From Lycocorax pyrrhopterus obiensis (lineage: Eukaryota; Chordata; Aves; Passeriformes; Paradisaeidae): 64,000 nucleotides of DNA. The translations under genes and the position numbers were made by a program. The notes below the pieces were generated by a model. The model did not search any database and was not told the DNA's origin. It worked only from the letters and a program-made list of their open reading frames with translations. Shown here in pieces: positions 12,705 through 25,418 of the stretch; position 1 is the stretch's first letter, and each line of letters starts with the position of its first letter. The DNA lies in assembly GCA_014706295.1 (NCBI GenBank), contig JACSVZ010000011.1, positions 5,679,163-5,743,162 of the forward strand, read 5' to 3'.

Positions 12705-12968
12705 GAATCATAGAATCACTTGGGCTGGAAAAGACCTCCAAGACCATTGAGTCAAGCCTTCTATCCTCATCTTGTCACCAAGCCCAGAGCACTGAGTGCC
12801 ATGTCCAGGGGTTCCGTGAACACCTCCAGGGATGGGGACTCCACCACCTCCCTGGGCAGCCCCTTCCAATGATTAACCACCTTTTCCATGAAGAAATTCC
12901 TCCTGATGTCCAACCTGAACCTCCCCTGGTGCAGCTTGGGTCTATGTCCTCTTGTCCTGTCGCTATTT
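12705..12968 (-). mobile_element. CR1 LINE, 3' end fragment
   Basis: The plus-strand text begins with GAATCATAGAATCAC, the reverse complement of the short terminal repeats at the 3' end of CR1. It continues through well-known CR1 stretches, such as GGCTGGAAAAGACCTCCAAG at 12723-12742 and a CACCTCCCTGGGCAGCCCC stretch at about 12844-12862. It ends near the CTTGTCCTGTCGC piece at 12951-12963. CR1 is the main LINE of birds; most copies are 5'-truncated like this one and retain only the end of the second reading frame and the 3' untranslated part. The match is good, so this is one of the younger copies here. Confidence 0.93.
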
Positions 12969-13978
12969 CAAAAATCATGTCAGCTTTTTTTATTCTTAAT
13001 AAAAATGTCCCATTATCAGCATTACCACTACAATAGTGACTATCTTGGTATACATACAGTCATCTATGATTTCTCGTTTGAAATGCTGGTGACTATTATA
13101 TGCAGAAGTTCTGATCAAATAGAAAGTGAACGAGCCCATAAAATTAATGTCATGGAAATAAAGAATTATTACAGAGTACTCAAATTTTAAACAAGGAGTG
13201 GGAAGTATTTAATTTCTGCTTATCGTTTTTGATGCTGTTCTTAAGGCCTATTTAATTTAAGAAGAGCTTGTGGCTCCTTTTGGGAAAATAAAATAACTCC
13301 ACCCAGAGAGGTGTATTGTATTCTATTCAATTCTAGTTCTGTCACCTCCTTGCTTTCTTTTCCTTTTGATTACAGGGCATATTTGCAATGTGAGGTAGTG
13401 TAGCAGTATTATTTAAAATGTGGCTATTAAGCTTACCTACCATTCTGAAAGCTAGGCAAAGCTCAGATCATCCTGCATGCGTCCCCATCCAAACCTTAGC
13501 AGTGACAGATTAGCTTAGCAAAGGGCCTTGCCTGGCCGTCCCAGCTGGCTTCTGTACTCATTTCAAAAATATGTTTTCTTCAAAAGCTCTTCAGCTGACA
13601 GCTGAGTTGGGGGGCAAATAAAACAGTAAAACTCCTGGCAATTTAATTTTTTGATGAAAGCTTTGACAAAAAAAAAAGTTCATTGTTAAATCCTGCTCAT
13701 CTTCAGCATTATTTTCTGAGTAACTCTTAAAGGTACCTCTATCTTTTACTACCAATTCCAGCTCAGAAACCACCAACCTTTCAGAGACATCAAAGGAATT
13801 TCAGCTGGCTCTGAGGAGACTCCAGTCTACACATGGTGGGTTAGAGCAGGTCACCACAGCATGAGAGACATCTGGGCTGTCCATGCACATGGATGGTGAG
13901 TTGGTGGCTGGAACTGTGGAACAAGAGCGCAGAGCTGCAGGTACTTTAAAACCAATGATGCCAAGGGCTGCAGCCATT
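12969..13978. other. AT-rich unique non-coding DNA
   Basis: Nothing gene-like or repetitive was recognised between the two CR1 fragments. A run of A8 lies at about 13669-13676, and TAAT cores are scattered through the AT-rich part. Confidence 0.5.
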
Positions 13979-14040
13979 GAATCATGGAATAATTTAGATT
14001 GGCTGGGACCTCTGGATATCACCCTTGCACAAAGCTTGTT
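13979..14040 (-). mobile_element. CR1 LINE, old 3' end remnant
   Basis: GAATCATGGAATAATTTAGA at 13979-13998 corresponds to the reverse complement of the CR1 terminal repeats and adjoining 3' part. It is followed by GGGACCTCTGGATATCA at about 14005-14021 and a degenerate piece resembling CTGCTCAAAGCAGG. The copy is short and clearly more diverged than the one 1 kb upstream, in the same orientation. Confidence 0.7.
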
Positions 14041-15781
14041 AAACTTGTAAAATACCTTAATCAGTTTGTTTATTTTTTGTTCTAATATCAAAATTATATC
14101 GCCTTTCATTCAAGGGTATAAATGCACCTTTGAAAATGAAGCCTTGTACTGATTTTGCAAAAGGGTAAGTTGAGGTAACCCACTGCAGAGCTGCTGACTG
14201 AGACAGATCCCCAGATTTCCCCCCATCTTGCAGCTGTGTGCTTTCCTGCTAGGCATGCTGCCTGTCTGCAAGACAATTGGCCATTATTTACATGGAGGCA
14301 CAAGATCCTTGTAATAAAATGCCCATCAAAGCAGTCACCAGTGTGGGCTCATTTCTTCTCTTGGTATCGTTCAGAGTTGTACACGTGTTTCCCATGGGCA
14401 GAATTTGACCCTTACTGCAGAAATTAGAAGAGGTTTTAGTTATTAAAGCAACGTGGTTTTGAAATTGTCTTGGTAGCTGCTAAGCACATCTGTGATTATG
14501 TCAATTTAGGTTTGCCTAAAAATACAAAGCTTTCAGTGAAATGTTAGAAGCAAGGAAAAATAATGCTTTTGTGTGTTAATGACACATTCTGGACAACCAA
14601 AATAAAAAAAACTGCATGGGGTTATGTTCTGGGCTCCCTTTTATTTTGCAGCTCTGCATATACTGGATCGAGGTCTACAGTTGCTGACCACTGCTTTGAT
14701 TATCTCACTGTAGCACATAATGCTTTGTACCCAGAGAATGTATTCCAGCAAGCTCCTAAATTGTATTTGGACAAAGAATAATTGAACACTGGACAGAATA
14801 ACAAATGCTATGGTCAAGTTTGCTTCATGGGTTTATCGTGTTGTATTAACATGATAGAAATATGAATACTTAAATCTTATCTCAGGTATAGTTTATAACT
14901 GCATTAATCATTTACCGTATTATATATTTTTCATGTCACTAAGATTGTGAGGAAAAGATTCAATTTTCCCAGTGCAGTCAGTTGAATGTGGTTTAGATAA
15001 GTTAAAGGCATTGCATTAAACTGTTTCAACATGGCTTTCTCTTATAGATCCTATAAAAGGATGGGGAACATATATCAAACAGTAATAACTTATATTTTAC
15101 TTTTTTTTCTTAAAGTCATATAGCAGTGCATTTTCCATTTTCATTAAAATCAGATAAATGAAGTTACTAAGTTTGCCACTTACAGGTAAATGCATTCAAA
15201 TTGATACAGGAATTTTTACCTACTATATTTGCTTCAAACTCTTGAGGGGAAATGTTCTCCTATCAATTAAAGTAGCAGTTTGATAGACACTGAAATTATC
15301 CAGAGATATCATAAAGAGCAACAACAAATACCCCCAATATACCCAACAGTGTTTCACTTTCCTTGCATTTACTGGTGATGGGGAGTATGAACCTTCCAAA
15401 TAAGAGAGTGGCTCACCAGCACACATCTCTGAGATTTCAGCACATCACAAAGCACTCCCATTTTACTCCACATAAAATAGGATATGTACCAGCATGTGCA
15501 TCATGCACTGCTAGCTGCCTGTCTAGATCATTATATGAACATTGCACATTCATTGGCCATGAATTATACGTAGATTCTAATTTGCAAGAGAGATACTGAT
15601 TCATTTCCTCAAAATCAAGAGGTGGCCAAAGGAAAAAGAGTGGATGGAGAGGTGAGGGATGCTGGGGAGGCCGTGTCATGGCCATGACACTGAAACACTG
15701 GGACTGGAGATGAGTTCGTGGTGTTTCAGCAAGCTTTCACAACTGCTCATGGCCATGGTTTGGAGAGTCCCATTTAATACC

Positions 15782-15800
15782 AAAAAAAAAAAAAAAAAAA
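15782..15800 (+). repeat. Poly-A tract, 19 A
   Basis: An uninterrupted run of 19 A follows a C at 15781 and ends at a G. I found no retrotransposon or processed gene copy immediately upstream, so it is best described as a mononucleotide repeat. Confidence 0.95.
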
Positions 15801-16669
15801 GAAAATTACACTATTCTAGCTGTCATGCTTTGCCATCATTCATTATTGTTGCTTTTCAAAATTTTGTGCCTGGGAAAACAGTTGAAATAGCAGGATCCTT
15901 ATGCCGTGAGAGTGCTTTTGCTACAAAACTCCCTGCAATCATTTGTATCTATCTGATGCACTTCAACATCACGCTCTGTTTGCTTTATGACTGTAAAAAT
16001 AAATAGGATATTTTAAATATATTGTAGAACAATAACAACTTGTTTTTCGGTCAGATTTTTTCTAATTGAGATCAACTGAAAAAATCTTTGAGAAGTTTTA
16101 CAGTATGGAAGGTTTCCTGCTATGGAGGATTTATATGCCCAGTCTGTAAGTGGTGAGTGAAGTGTTTGCTGGCTCTCAGTTAGTAGTTTCTGTGTCATTA
16201 CTGGATTTTTAGAGGGTTTTCCTTAAACTGCTTTGAATTACAGTGTCACAGAAAGCTAAATCAATTACATATGTGTCCTTGTAGCTACCCCATAAGGATA
16301 CCTGCCATGATTTTTTAATGGTGCTTTTAGACTTCTTGTTTACTTCCATGAAGTGAAGTAAAGGTCATAACACAGTGCAACTTATTTCTTAAAGTTTAGA
16401 AAAAAATCAAAACAGCAGGCCATAGAATAGAAAGGTGAGATTCAAAGACACAAATCACTTCACAGTCACAAAAATTGCCAAAAAATAGCAGCTTGCAGCT
16501 GTGCACAGCAGGGACAGAAAACATTAAACACATGTTAAATAACAAATAGGAGACTTAAATATAGCTAAAAGTGGACCTTATTCTGAATAAATCATGTAAA
16601 CTGCATCTTAATGGTTCTAAGGAATGTAATGGATCATGTGAAATATGCTAAATTTATATTGTTAAAAAA

Positions 16670-16710
16670 TCAATAGCTAACCCCCTCCCTTTTAAAAAGG
16701 GGACTATTGA
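16670..16710. repeat. Imperfect hairpin
   Basis: TCAATAG at 16670-16676 pairs with CTATTGA at 16704-16710. Inside it, TCCCTTTT at about 16686-16693 pairs with AAAAGGGGA with a single-base bulge. The 5' side also carries an unpaired CTAACCCCC-like segment. It may be the core of a decayed inverted-repeat element or a chance structure. Confidence 0.5.
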
Positions 16711-17199
16711 GTCCATGAGTAAATATTTTGTCTTTCATTTTCTTTCTCTATGTACAGCTAGCTGGATTTGTGAAATTTCATTTCATTTAAGGGCAAAGCA
16801 GGACTTGCATTCAAAGCAGTTTGGGTTTTGGGTATGAAACTATTTAACATTCTCTTTACAGAGGCTGGACTTTTAATGAAATTGTCCTTTTTCCCTTTCT
16901 TCTGTTACAAATGCAAAGAACGTGGATTATGCCATTTTTTTATATACTCCTGGTAAAGTGTTTGAATTGGTCTCTCCACCATCCTGCATTCATTTGTGGT
17001 GTCTGGGAAAGGGCAGCCATTGCTCAATGGGCACGGCGAGCCTCATCCCATCCTTCCTCCTGCCTGGGAGCGAGCGAGGGAGCGAGGGGGAGAGCAGGGC
17101 AAAGAAAGGATCTCTCCTGTTTATGAGAAGCATGAAAAATAAATCACCACTTTGAGTATTCAAATCAATCCTGCTGGCAACTATCTTTCCCTTGAAATG

Positions 17200-17720
17200 C
17201 TTGTTGCCTTCTATTTCTGCCTCCTGAATATTTCCAAGCCTTTTTGCTTGCCTTCCGCACCGAGGGTCACGTTTTAGTTTCCCTGTGTATATCTTCCTTG
17301 AGATTAATGTACCTTAATGACATCATTGTGTGAGATGATGGGAAGGTCCCCAAGTTTGCTTTTCTTCCCATCTCAGTTGCACTTCTGAACAAATCAGCTC
17401 TCAGGCTTTGATGGTTTTTTTTTTTCCTTTAGGTCTATCTTTCTTATAGGCAACACAGCTTACCTATACATTTAGTAACTCTGCAGTCTCTCGTTAGCTG
17501 CATTTTTGTCATCAATAATAAGTTCCCAAGGAGCCTTAATGCAAAGGGTAACGGATACAGTGTGGAGTGGAGCCATTGTTTGATAATGCAATATCTCTCA
17601 TAACAATGTAAATAAGAGGCTGAATACATTTCAGGGTTCCTTTGTGCTCCACATTATTAGATGGTGCTCTATTTCCAATCTGAATATTCATAATATGCTC
17701 CTAGAGTGCAGCGTTGAAGT
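17200..17720. promoter_or_regulatory. Candidate conserved non-coding element
   Basis: Seen: a CRE-like TGACATCA inside AATGACATCATT near 17317-17328, and a SOX-type CATTGTT followed shortly by ATGCAA at about 17575-17591. ATAACAATG lies near 17600, and several TAAT cores are present. No transposon signature. Known: SOX and POU sites often lie together in neural and stem-cell enhancers. Inferred: regulatory role. The interval also contains a T9 run, so constraint is unlikely over its full length. Confidence 0.22.
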
Positions 17721-17956
17721 AAGCGGCTTTGAGGAAAAATTATTTTTTTTTAAGTGGAAGAGAAAAAAAAAGAAATGAGGAGTGTTCTAATGAGGAACAG
17801 TTGAGTACTATGATTTAACATACTTCTGAGGTTTCTATCAGCCTGGAGCTGTTCTTTCTTGGCTTGTACACAGTGCATTTACATGGAGCTCTGTTTGGAT
17901 GAGTGCCTTCCAAAGTACTAAATGCTCTAATGTACTGAAAAGCGATAAATATGGAA

Positions 17957-18033
17957 AATGCACACATGCATACACACAGACACACAGGGCAGAGATACAT
18001 AGACACACACACCTCCTTGCAGACACACTCACC
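17957..18033. repeat. Degenerate CA-rich microsatellite
   Basis: ACAC-rich DNA with interruptions (CATGCA, GATACATAGA) covers about 77 bp. On the minus strand it reads as a cysteine- and valine-rich frame, which is an artefact of the TG repeat. Confidence 0.8.
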
Positions 18034-19600
18034 TGCCCCCATACAGATATTTACATCCCCTCCATGGACAGATAGGCAACATTTTAAAAGCAAAAATAAT
18101 AAAGCTGTGCATAGTTTATTTATTTATCACCTGGCATTGCATAACACTGAAGTACCAATAAATGCGATGTGCTGCCACCCCTTCAGAATGGAGAAAGGGG
18201 AAGAAAGATTAAGAGAAAAAAAAACCAAACATGGAATAAGACACATGTGAGTGTTGTCACTTCCTCCTTGACCTGTCTGAACCCTCTAACCTGAAGGGCA
18301 AGGGAGGGTTTAGGTTTAACCAGCACGGGCTGTGTTGCTGGATCTTGGGTACTGTAAATGCAGACAATAAGCTCTGGAAGCATGTCACTGTTTACCAAAG
18401 GGCTGTCTGCAGTGACCTCATGAGCTAACGACAGTGTTGGGAGCAGAAATGGTAATTGCGACTTTTATAGCACAGCCTTTGCTAATTCCTTTCAGTTCAT
18501 TCCAAAAAAAACTTAGACCGCAAAAAAAAAAGAAGGAGAAATAAAATCACGAAAACAAAGCTGAATAGGTTAATGAAATGACAATAGAAAAGTGTCCTTA
18601 ATGGGGATACAATTGCTGCCTGAAATATTTATTACTTACATTTATTTAGATCCTTCACGAAAAAATGTGTCTGTTTTCCTATACTTTGATTTTTGCTCTG
18701 AAGTTTCGAGGAGTTTTTGTGCTTTTTCATCTAATATTCCTCCTCTAACTCTCCCAACGTGATTCATTTCTTTAAGATCTTGTTTTATTTTTAAGTCATC
18801 AATTACTCAAACTTTGTTGGCCTATCTATTCTCTGCCATCTGGACCCCATACCTTATTTTAAAGCATGTTCAAATAATGACAACCTTCTTTTCTCAATTA
18901 ATTTATGGGCTGTGGGGACCATTTTTCATTTGTTATCATGCACTTCCATTTGATCTCTCATATCTTTCTTCTGCATCTGCAACCATAGTGTATAAATCTT
19001 CCTCTCAAGCATTGTCATGGTGCCCAAGATATATAGGTGTAACTCCCTATTAGTTCCACAAAACTGACCTTAATTTCTAAAAATGGTATCAGATGCGAAT
19101 AAAGTTTGGTAAGATGATTTGTTTTGATTTACTTTGTACCACTTATCTTGGAGTTTTCTTCCTACTTTTCTTTTATCTAATTTAGACAGTATAGTCTTGC
19201 AAGCACAGTTGCATGTTTATCCATTACCTCCCTGCCAATGCTGCTCCTTAGAGAGATGGTGCTGTAAGATTTTGGATGCTAAGAATAATAAAATGGCATT
19301 TTTCAGTAACCTGTAGTAAGTACGCAATTTCTTTTTGCATTTAAAAATGGTAATTTAGTTTCCAATAAAATACCAGGATTTTGTAGGGCTGATTGAGGTG
19401 ACATTAGTCTGGTAAAATGAACAGAAACAGACAAATCCAAATAGCTTTCATTTTATTCTGCTGTGTTGACAAATGGTAAGACTTAAAAATCCAATTCTCC
19501 CACCAAGCACTTACAAGAAGCTGGTTTGGACTGCTGAAGGGCTGTGGCTCATGAAACAAAAACCTCTTTTTTTTGGTTATTGTTGCGGGGGCAGGGGGGT
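18034..19600. other. AT-rich, partly pyrimidine-rich non-coding DNA
   Basis: From about 18650 to 18990 the plus strand is strongly rich in T and C. Two A-rich interruptions lie at about 18506-18532. No gene, RNA or interspersed repeat was recognised. Confidence 0.5.
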
Positions 19601-19652
19601 GAGAGAGAGAGAGAGAGAGTGTGTGTGTGTGTGTGCGTGTGCATACGTGTGT
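19601..19652. repeat. Compound microsatellite (GA)n(GT)n
   Basis: A pure GA run begins at 19601 and passes directly into a GT run at about 19619, continuing with single interruptions (GC, CA) to 19652. It is preceded by a G-rich stretch. Likely length-polymorphic. Confidence 0.95.
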
Positions 19653-22600
19653 TTTGTTTTACATAAACAGACTTCAGTCCAAACTAGGGATTGCTAATTA
19701 AGCAAAAACCATGACCAGATGTTTATTAACACCTCTCAGGTTCATGGGATTTGGATAGTGTGCAGTTTTCATGGACTAATTTGAGAAGGGAACCACCTTT
19801 ATTGGAATAATGGCCAATTATAATTGCCTACTTTGCCTATTTTTCTTTTATCTGGTATACATTGGAAACAAAATAAGCCTAACCTATCATCCTCGTGCCG
19901 TTGATATTAATTCTGCACATTATTGGGTACATATTATTAATAATAAATACATAATAATGTACAGATGAAAAATTCCTCAGCCATTTATTTTACAGCAACT
20001 TCTTTTTCTGTGTGTGTTGTTATTAGTTTATCACACGCCAACGTTGTTAACCTATTTATATGTAGCCTGCCATGAGGTTTGCCTCTGCCAAAGCAACGAT
20101 GCGTCACTTTGATGCCAAAAAGCACTGAAACAGGAAGAGTTGCTGTTGGGTCCCAGCATGGTGACTTCATCACAGGCCTCAGCTTCAAACTGTGGAGTAA
20201 TAAAACTGAATAGCACAATATAAAACTCCATGTTTCATAAGACAAATATTGCTTTACGCATTCATGTCCCTTGTACTATGTTAACTGTAGGAAGAAATGG
20301 AATACAGTTTTAGTGACCCCCTGGGACCTATAAAGGCTATTTCTGAGTCTGAATCTTGCTGTTTAATTTAATCATTTATTATATTAATATTCAAATGGGC
20401 TGCATCTTATTAGCTACTGCAAAGATGTTAGTATGTCTGAAATAAATACCTAATTATGCTTTTGAAGAGAGAGGTTCTAAAGACTTTTGTACATTTGTGC
20501 TAATAGAACAGTTCATTTGCAGATTTTTTCTGCAGAAATCAGCAGTCTGAGCGTTTGTTTTTTTCCCCTTCTTGCTTTGAATAAAATAAGAACACAGATC
20601 AAATATACCATTGTGGTGGCTAAATAGCACATACGAGTTTTCCCCTTTGTACTGCAAGACTTCATTCTCCAAGCGAGTGAGTTATACAGTAGCAAACTGA
20701 CCAGTGCCCTCAGCCTCTAGCTCAATAACACATTAATAAAAATAACTGCTTTAACCAAATGACCATGAAATTAAGTATGTTCTTATTCAAATTAAACAAA
20801 TGGATATGCTTTTGAAAAACATTTTTGAGCCTGACATGGTCATGTTTAAAATACATTGATATTTTATTGTTTTAAAAGCCCATTATTATTTTTTTCCCTT
20901 GAGTGCAAACCAGAAAAGACAAGGACTTTGAATTTCACATCTTCGAACAATGGACAGCAGCTTCTTTCAGAAACAAATATTGTGATTCTGCATCAAAGGG
21001 GTGGCAGGATGCAGAGACGTGGAGAAAAAAACATCCCTGGATTTCTATGCCAGCTCATCTTCAGGATCTCCAGGAGAAACCTTTTACTAAGTCTGCACAA
21101 GGATGACTTGAACTGCAAATACTATGTACGTTAATGGTACTAATGTGTTTTAAACTCAATGTGCACAGTGCATTTAGACCAGCGCAGAAAATTAGTAATA
21201 AATGCATAAGTTACAGTCTGCAAAACTAGGAATGACAAGTTACTATCTTTCAAAGGATCACCACGACCAAACTTGAATTTTTTTTTTTTTCAAGTTTCTA
21301 AATTCAAGGTTCCTACTGTTACAAAATTATTTCTTTCACGACTGTTTTCTGAATAAATAATGACATTAATGAAAGGTTAAAGGACGGAGGCTGCTGGAAG
21401 CTGAAGTCCTCATTTTATCCTCCAGCAGCGAGGTCCTCTGGGCTGGCCTGCAAACAGGCTTTCCACCCTCAGCTGTGGTGGAGAGCCTGGCCAGAGCTTC
21501 TCCGGCAGGTGAGGACAACAGTGGTCACAATTATTACTTCTGGGCACATTATCAGCCTTCTTGGACCCAATGGGGAGAGGTGAGTCAGCTCCTTTATTTA
21601 TTCAGTTTTGTCTACTGCTCATGTGAGTGTTGTCTGTGAAGGTTGAGGCTGGACCCCACTCTGCACTTCATTCCTTAATTCTCCCAGAGCTGTTGGGGCT
21701 GCACCTCATCCCCTTCACCCCCACGATTTCCTCACTCTATCCAAGTCACCCTTAAAAACGTGTGCGTTTTGCTGTGGAGAGCTGGGGTCAGTGACACCCC
21801 CCCTGCAGGAGAGTTTGATGACAATTATTTGGTTACCTGAGCCATTGGCAGCACTGCGAGGAGGATCGATGGACATTAGGGCATGCAATGCATAACATTT
21901 TATAACCACTATTACCTTAGTGACCAACTGAAATTATTAACAATGGTCATCTGAACTACCCTGTATATAAAACAATAGCCTTGCTAGTGTTCTAATTAAT
22001 CACAGGAATGTTTCTCTCAATGAGTAGCTGATGCATTTCTCTGTTGAAAAATATTTAAAAATATACGTTGTTGTCTACTTTCACCTTCTTTTTTTTTTCC
22101 CTGCAGAGTATATAAAGATTAGATTTTCCACGTTGATTTAACATGTGGAAGTAAAGCTAGGGCATCAATAGTTAACCTGATATTACCCTCTGCTGAACAG
22201 ACACAGTATCAATGTAGGGGCTTAACTACCACACCACTGAAAACACATATTCCTGCAGTTTTAGACTAGGCGTAAGAATGCTGTGTATATGTTTTCCTCA
22301 TTATTTGGATGTGCTGTTTGAATGTTGTGATCAGTGATTCAGAGCACATGATTCATCAGGAAGACATTTGCTAGGCAGACATGTGAGGAGCTGTCTGCCT
22401 CTTCAATCTCACTGACAGGGCAAAAATGCTGATTTATAGTAAATCATTAAAATCTGCTTATTATTGCACTGCTTGTTCCTCTTCTCCACTTCAAGCCAGC
22501 ATCTTGATCTGCATCATGTCTCTTACAATTTTATACTACAGCAAGCAGTTATTTAAACAAGAGAGAAATGATCCTTAGTCTTTATTAGTGCATATGAAAG

Positions 22601-23607
22601 GATATTTTGTTTAAAGAAGACTAATTAAGAAAGCAGACTCTATTTTCTTGCTCAGTTTAGGGAAAAATAAAGATTTGAAACATGTAAGTGCAAAGAATTA
22701 TTGCAATAAAACATTATTTTAAAATTATTATTGAATAGCTTGTTTTTTAAAAAAAAATAATCGTAAAGCAGCAGCTCAAACACCACCAAAAATATTTGGA
22801 AGAAAGGAGATGTTGGACGATTATTCAGCTTGTGAGAGATCTCAGGGAAGACACAGCTAAACGTTATGTGATTATTGATGGAAAGGGAAAAAACCCTCGA
22901 AACTAGAACCAGGTTCCAGTTGGGTAAAATGACAATGGGAACATTAAAATAATTTTCAAGAAGGGGGGGAAGTTTTGTTTACTTTGAAAGAGGTGGTTTT
23001 GTGAAATAATACAATATGTAAATACGTTGTCTGATAGAAAAACAAAGAAACAATACAAAAAGGTCTATATTGTGTATGTGTTACTTACAGTAAAAATTTT
23101 AATTTGATGCCTGGGGACAGAAATTCTTGCCACTGAATTACAAAGAAGTGAATAAACTGACTCAAAATTAATCCATACAGATCTGTCCCCTTAATAATAC
23201 TAATTCCAGAGAACAAAGCAGTGCATAATGCATTTTAAATTAACTTGGAAAATGCATAATTTATATTTGTTTTATTTCTTAATATTTGAACACAGGTACA
23301 TTTTAGAATGCTAAGGACAGGAAAGAAGAGGGCAGATTTTGTCCATATACGCTCAATTTAAAAAAAAAAATTATAACCAGATAATATTTTTCAAGCTCTC
23401 TTAGAAAAGGACATCAGCTGTGAAATATTACGGAGAAAGGATAAACACAGTTAGGAGAGAGAAAATGATTTTTAACATGCTGTGAAATGAATATGTTTGG
23501 TTAAAATATAAAAAGGGTTCTAATTCCTAATAAAACATTCTGAAATAGATAATTACATATTAGTTTGGATCAAAAATAATGTCCTTACTCATGAGAAGCA
23601 ATTGAGA
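19653..23607. other. AT-rich unique non-coding DNA
   Basis: No gene is supported. It includes a bulged hairpin at 19927-19962 (listed separately), a T-run at about 21279-21290 and a GC-richer patch at about 21380-21510. A TGAGTCAGC motif resembling an AP-1/MAF half site lies at about 21581-21589. The interval 22040-23600 is very AT-rich and featureless. Confidence 0.5.
19927..19962. repeat. AT-rich hairpin
   Basis: GTACAT at 19927-19932 and the following TTATTA pair with the reverse complement of the sequence ending ATGTAC at 19957-19962, giving a stem of about 12 bp with one bulged base around an AT-rich loop. Confidence 0.55.
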
Positions 23608-23960
23608 GATACACGGCGGGGTGCCCTGTCGGGCATGGCAGGCAGCTGGAGTAGGGATGGGAGAGGGCAGGGGAAGGCGCTCCATGGAACAGCACAGCCT
23701 GCACAGGAGGCACAGCGCTCCAGCCTGCTCCTGTATCAGTGCTCCTCACCTGCACGTGTGACGGGGTCACCTGTGCTTTACAGACCTGCATCACTGACCG
23801 CAGGGGTGTGCAGGTGGGGACCCACACACCCTGTGTCTAACCCAGGAGAGCCGTGCCTGGAGCCAGACGTGCCCTGAGCCTTCCTCTGCTGGGGCAGCTC
23901 AAAGTTGACTTCACCCCCTCCAGCCCAAAAGGTGAACCTTCACTCACCCAGGCACCACAT
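23608..23960. other. Sharply bounded GC-rich block
   Basis: After more than 1.5 kb of very AT-rich sequence, composition jumps at about 23613 to GC-rich with several CpGs, and falls again after about 23960. Frames of 80-90 codons are open on both strands, as expected from the composition; none has recognisable domains. No terminal repeats or known transposon sequence were seen. It may be an old insertion, a recombination-driven GC patch or a regulatory CpG-containing element. Confidence 0.4.
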
Positions 23961-25393
23961 CACCCTGGGGAAGAGAAAACAATTTCATTTATTGGTATAT
24001 CAGTGTCCCACAGGCCGTGCCTTTTGGAGAAACCCATCGGCACTTCAGTGCCCCACCAAATCTCGGCTGTGCTGCTGGGTTTGGAATTTCGTTCTTCAGT
24101 TTGAATGAAAGAGAAAGGAAGAAAGCAAAAGGTTTTCTGTTACAAACATAGGTGCAGATGGTATTGTAATACAAGGAGAGAGCATCTGGATTTAAAGGTC
24201 CTTAGTCTGGAAAATTAGTCCTCACTGTTTTCCTCTCTCCTCTTCCAGTGTAACTTTGGATCTAATAAGCTGAAAGGGTGTTTGGAGCGTGCCAAAAGGC
24301 AGCGGGGTAGCTGTGTGCCTTTTGCCTGTGTGTATGCAGAGATGGGGCAGTGGTGTCTGCACTGGGTGCCAGTCTGGGCTGCTCCTGAAAAGAAAGACCA
24401 GCTGAAACAGAGACCAGAAATTTTGCAAGCCTTTCCATTCCTGTGTCAAAGTTATGATGCTGAGTGAGAACAGAAACCTGAGTGAGAATTGAAAGAATTG
24501 GACCTGCTTGGCTGTATATACTTGGGGGAATATTGGCTGACCCAGATTTTAAAAAAGTGGTGGTACATGCACAGCTGGTTGTCTGTAAGTATTTTGAATA
24601 ATTTTGCTGGCGTGTATTTCAGTCATTAATACTGCTGATTGTTAACTTACCCTAAGTGAATATTGTAGTAGCACACAAAGGGTAAAGAGCATCTTTTATG
24701 GAGATTTTTCTAAATAAACTTTATGATGTTCAAAAGAGGTGAAATTTCCCTGAGACCAGACTTGCTTACAACACAGAAATTTAGCCCCCAGTTGCTAAGT
24801 TATAAATCTTTCTGCCAGATTGGGTAGAACATCACATTACCTTGAACTAAATTTGTAAAGAATGACCATTGTCCTCACAGCTGTAAGAGAAAAATGGAGA
24901 GCTTGTCCCAAACCATGGGTTTTAATAGGCTGCTCACAGGAAACTAAAAAGTGGGGAGATAAAGCCCAACCAACACAAATTTATCCAAACTGATTACTTC
25001 CATAGTGACAATTTGTTAAAGAATGACTTTACTAGAAAACTAAATTGATTACATTTTGCACACTTTTAGTATTTTAACTACCTGGAAAAAAATATCCACT
25101 TATGTTTATGGAACAACATTCCCAGTTAATTCCTTCCTTGGTGCTATGGTTGCGAGTTATTTTCAATAACTCAATTTACAGACTAGCCTTATCGTGGACT
25201 AATGCAAACTAATGCTTTGAGTCATAAGTGTTTCCCTTGGAAACAGTAATTTCAAGTTAATGTCTCTTGATGTGAAATGGAGTGCAGTGTCACAAGCTCT
25301 CTCTCACCAACCTACAAATTAACTTCTGTTCCCTCTGTACCAGAAATATGGGTGGCTTCCTGCTCTGCTTCCCATGAAAAGTTGTATCAGTAC
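23961..25393. other. Unique non-coding DNA
   Basis: Nothing gene-like or repetitive was recognised. Composition returns to AT-rich after a mixed stretch to about 24450. Confidence 0.5.
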
Positions 25394-25418
25394 ACGTGTG
25401 TGTGTCTGTGTGTGTGTG
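25394..25418. repeat. Short (GT)n microsatellite
   Basis: About 25 bp of GT repeat with a single TCTG interruption. Confidence 0.9.

Larger units (their letters stand above)
14041..17956. other. AT-rich unique non-coding DNA
   Basis: No gene is supported. Contents include an A19 run at 15782-15800, an imperfect hairpin at 16670-16710 (listed separately), a GC-rich patch with GAGCGAGC-type repeats at about 17028-17100 and a candidate regulatory stretch at 17200-17720. The A19 run is not preceded by recognisable retroposed sequence. Confidence 0.5.

Noticed and set aside
17815..18093. Cysteine-rich minus-strand frame
   Set aside because: It is the translation of a degenerate TG/CA repeat.
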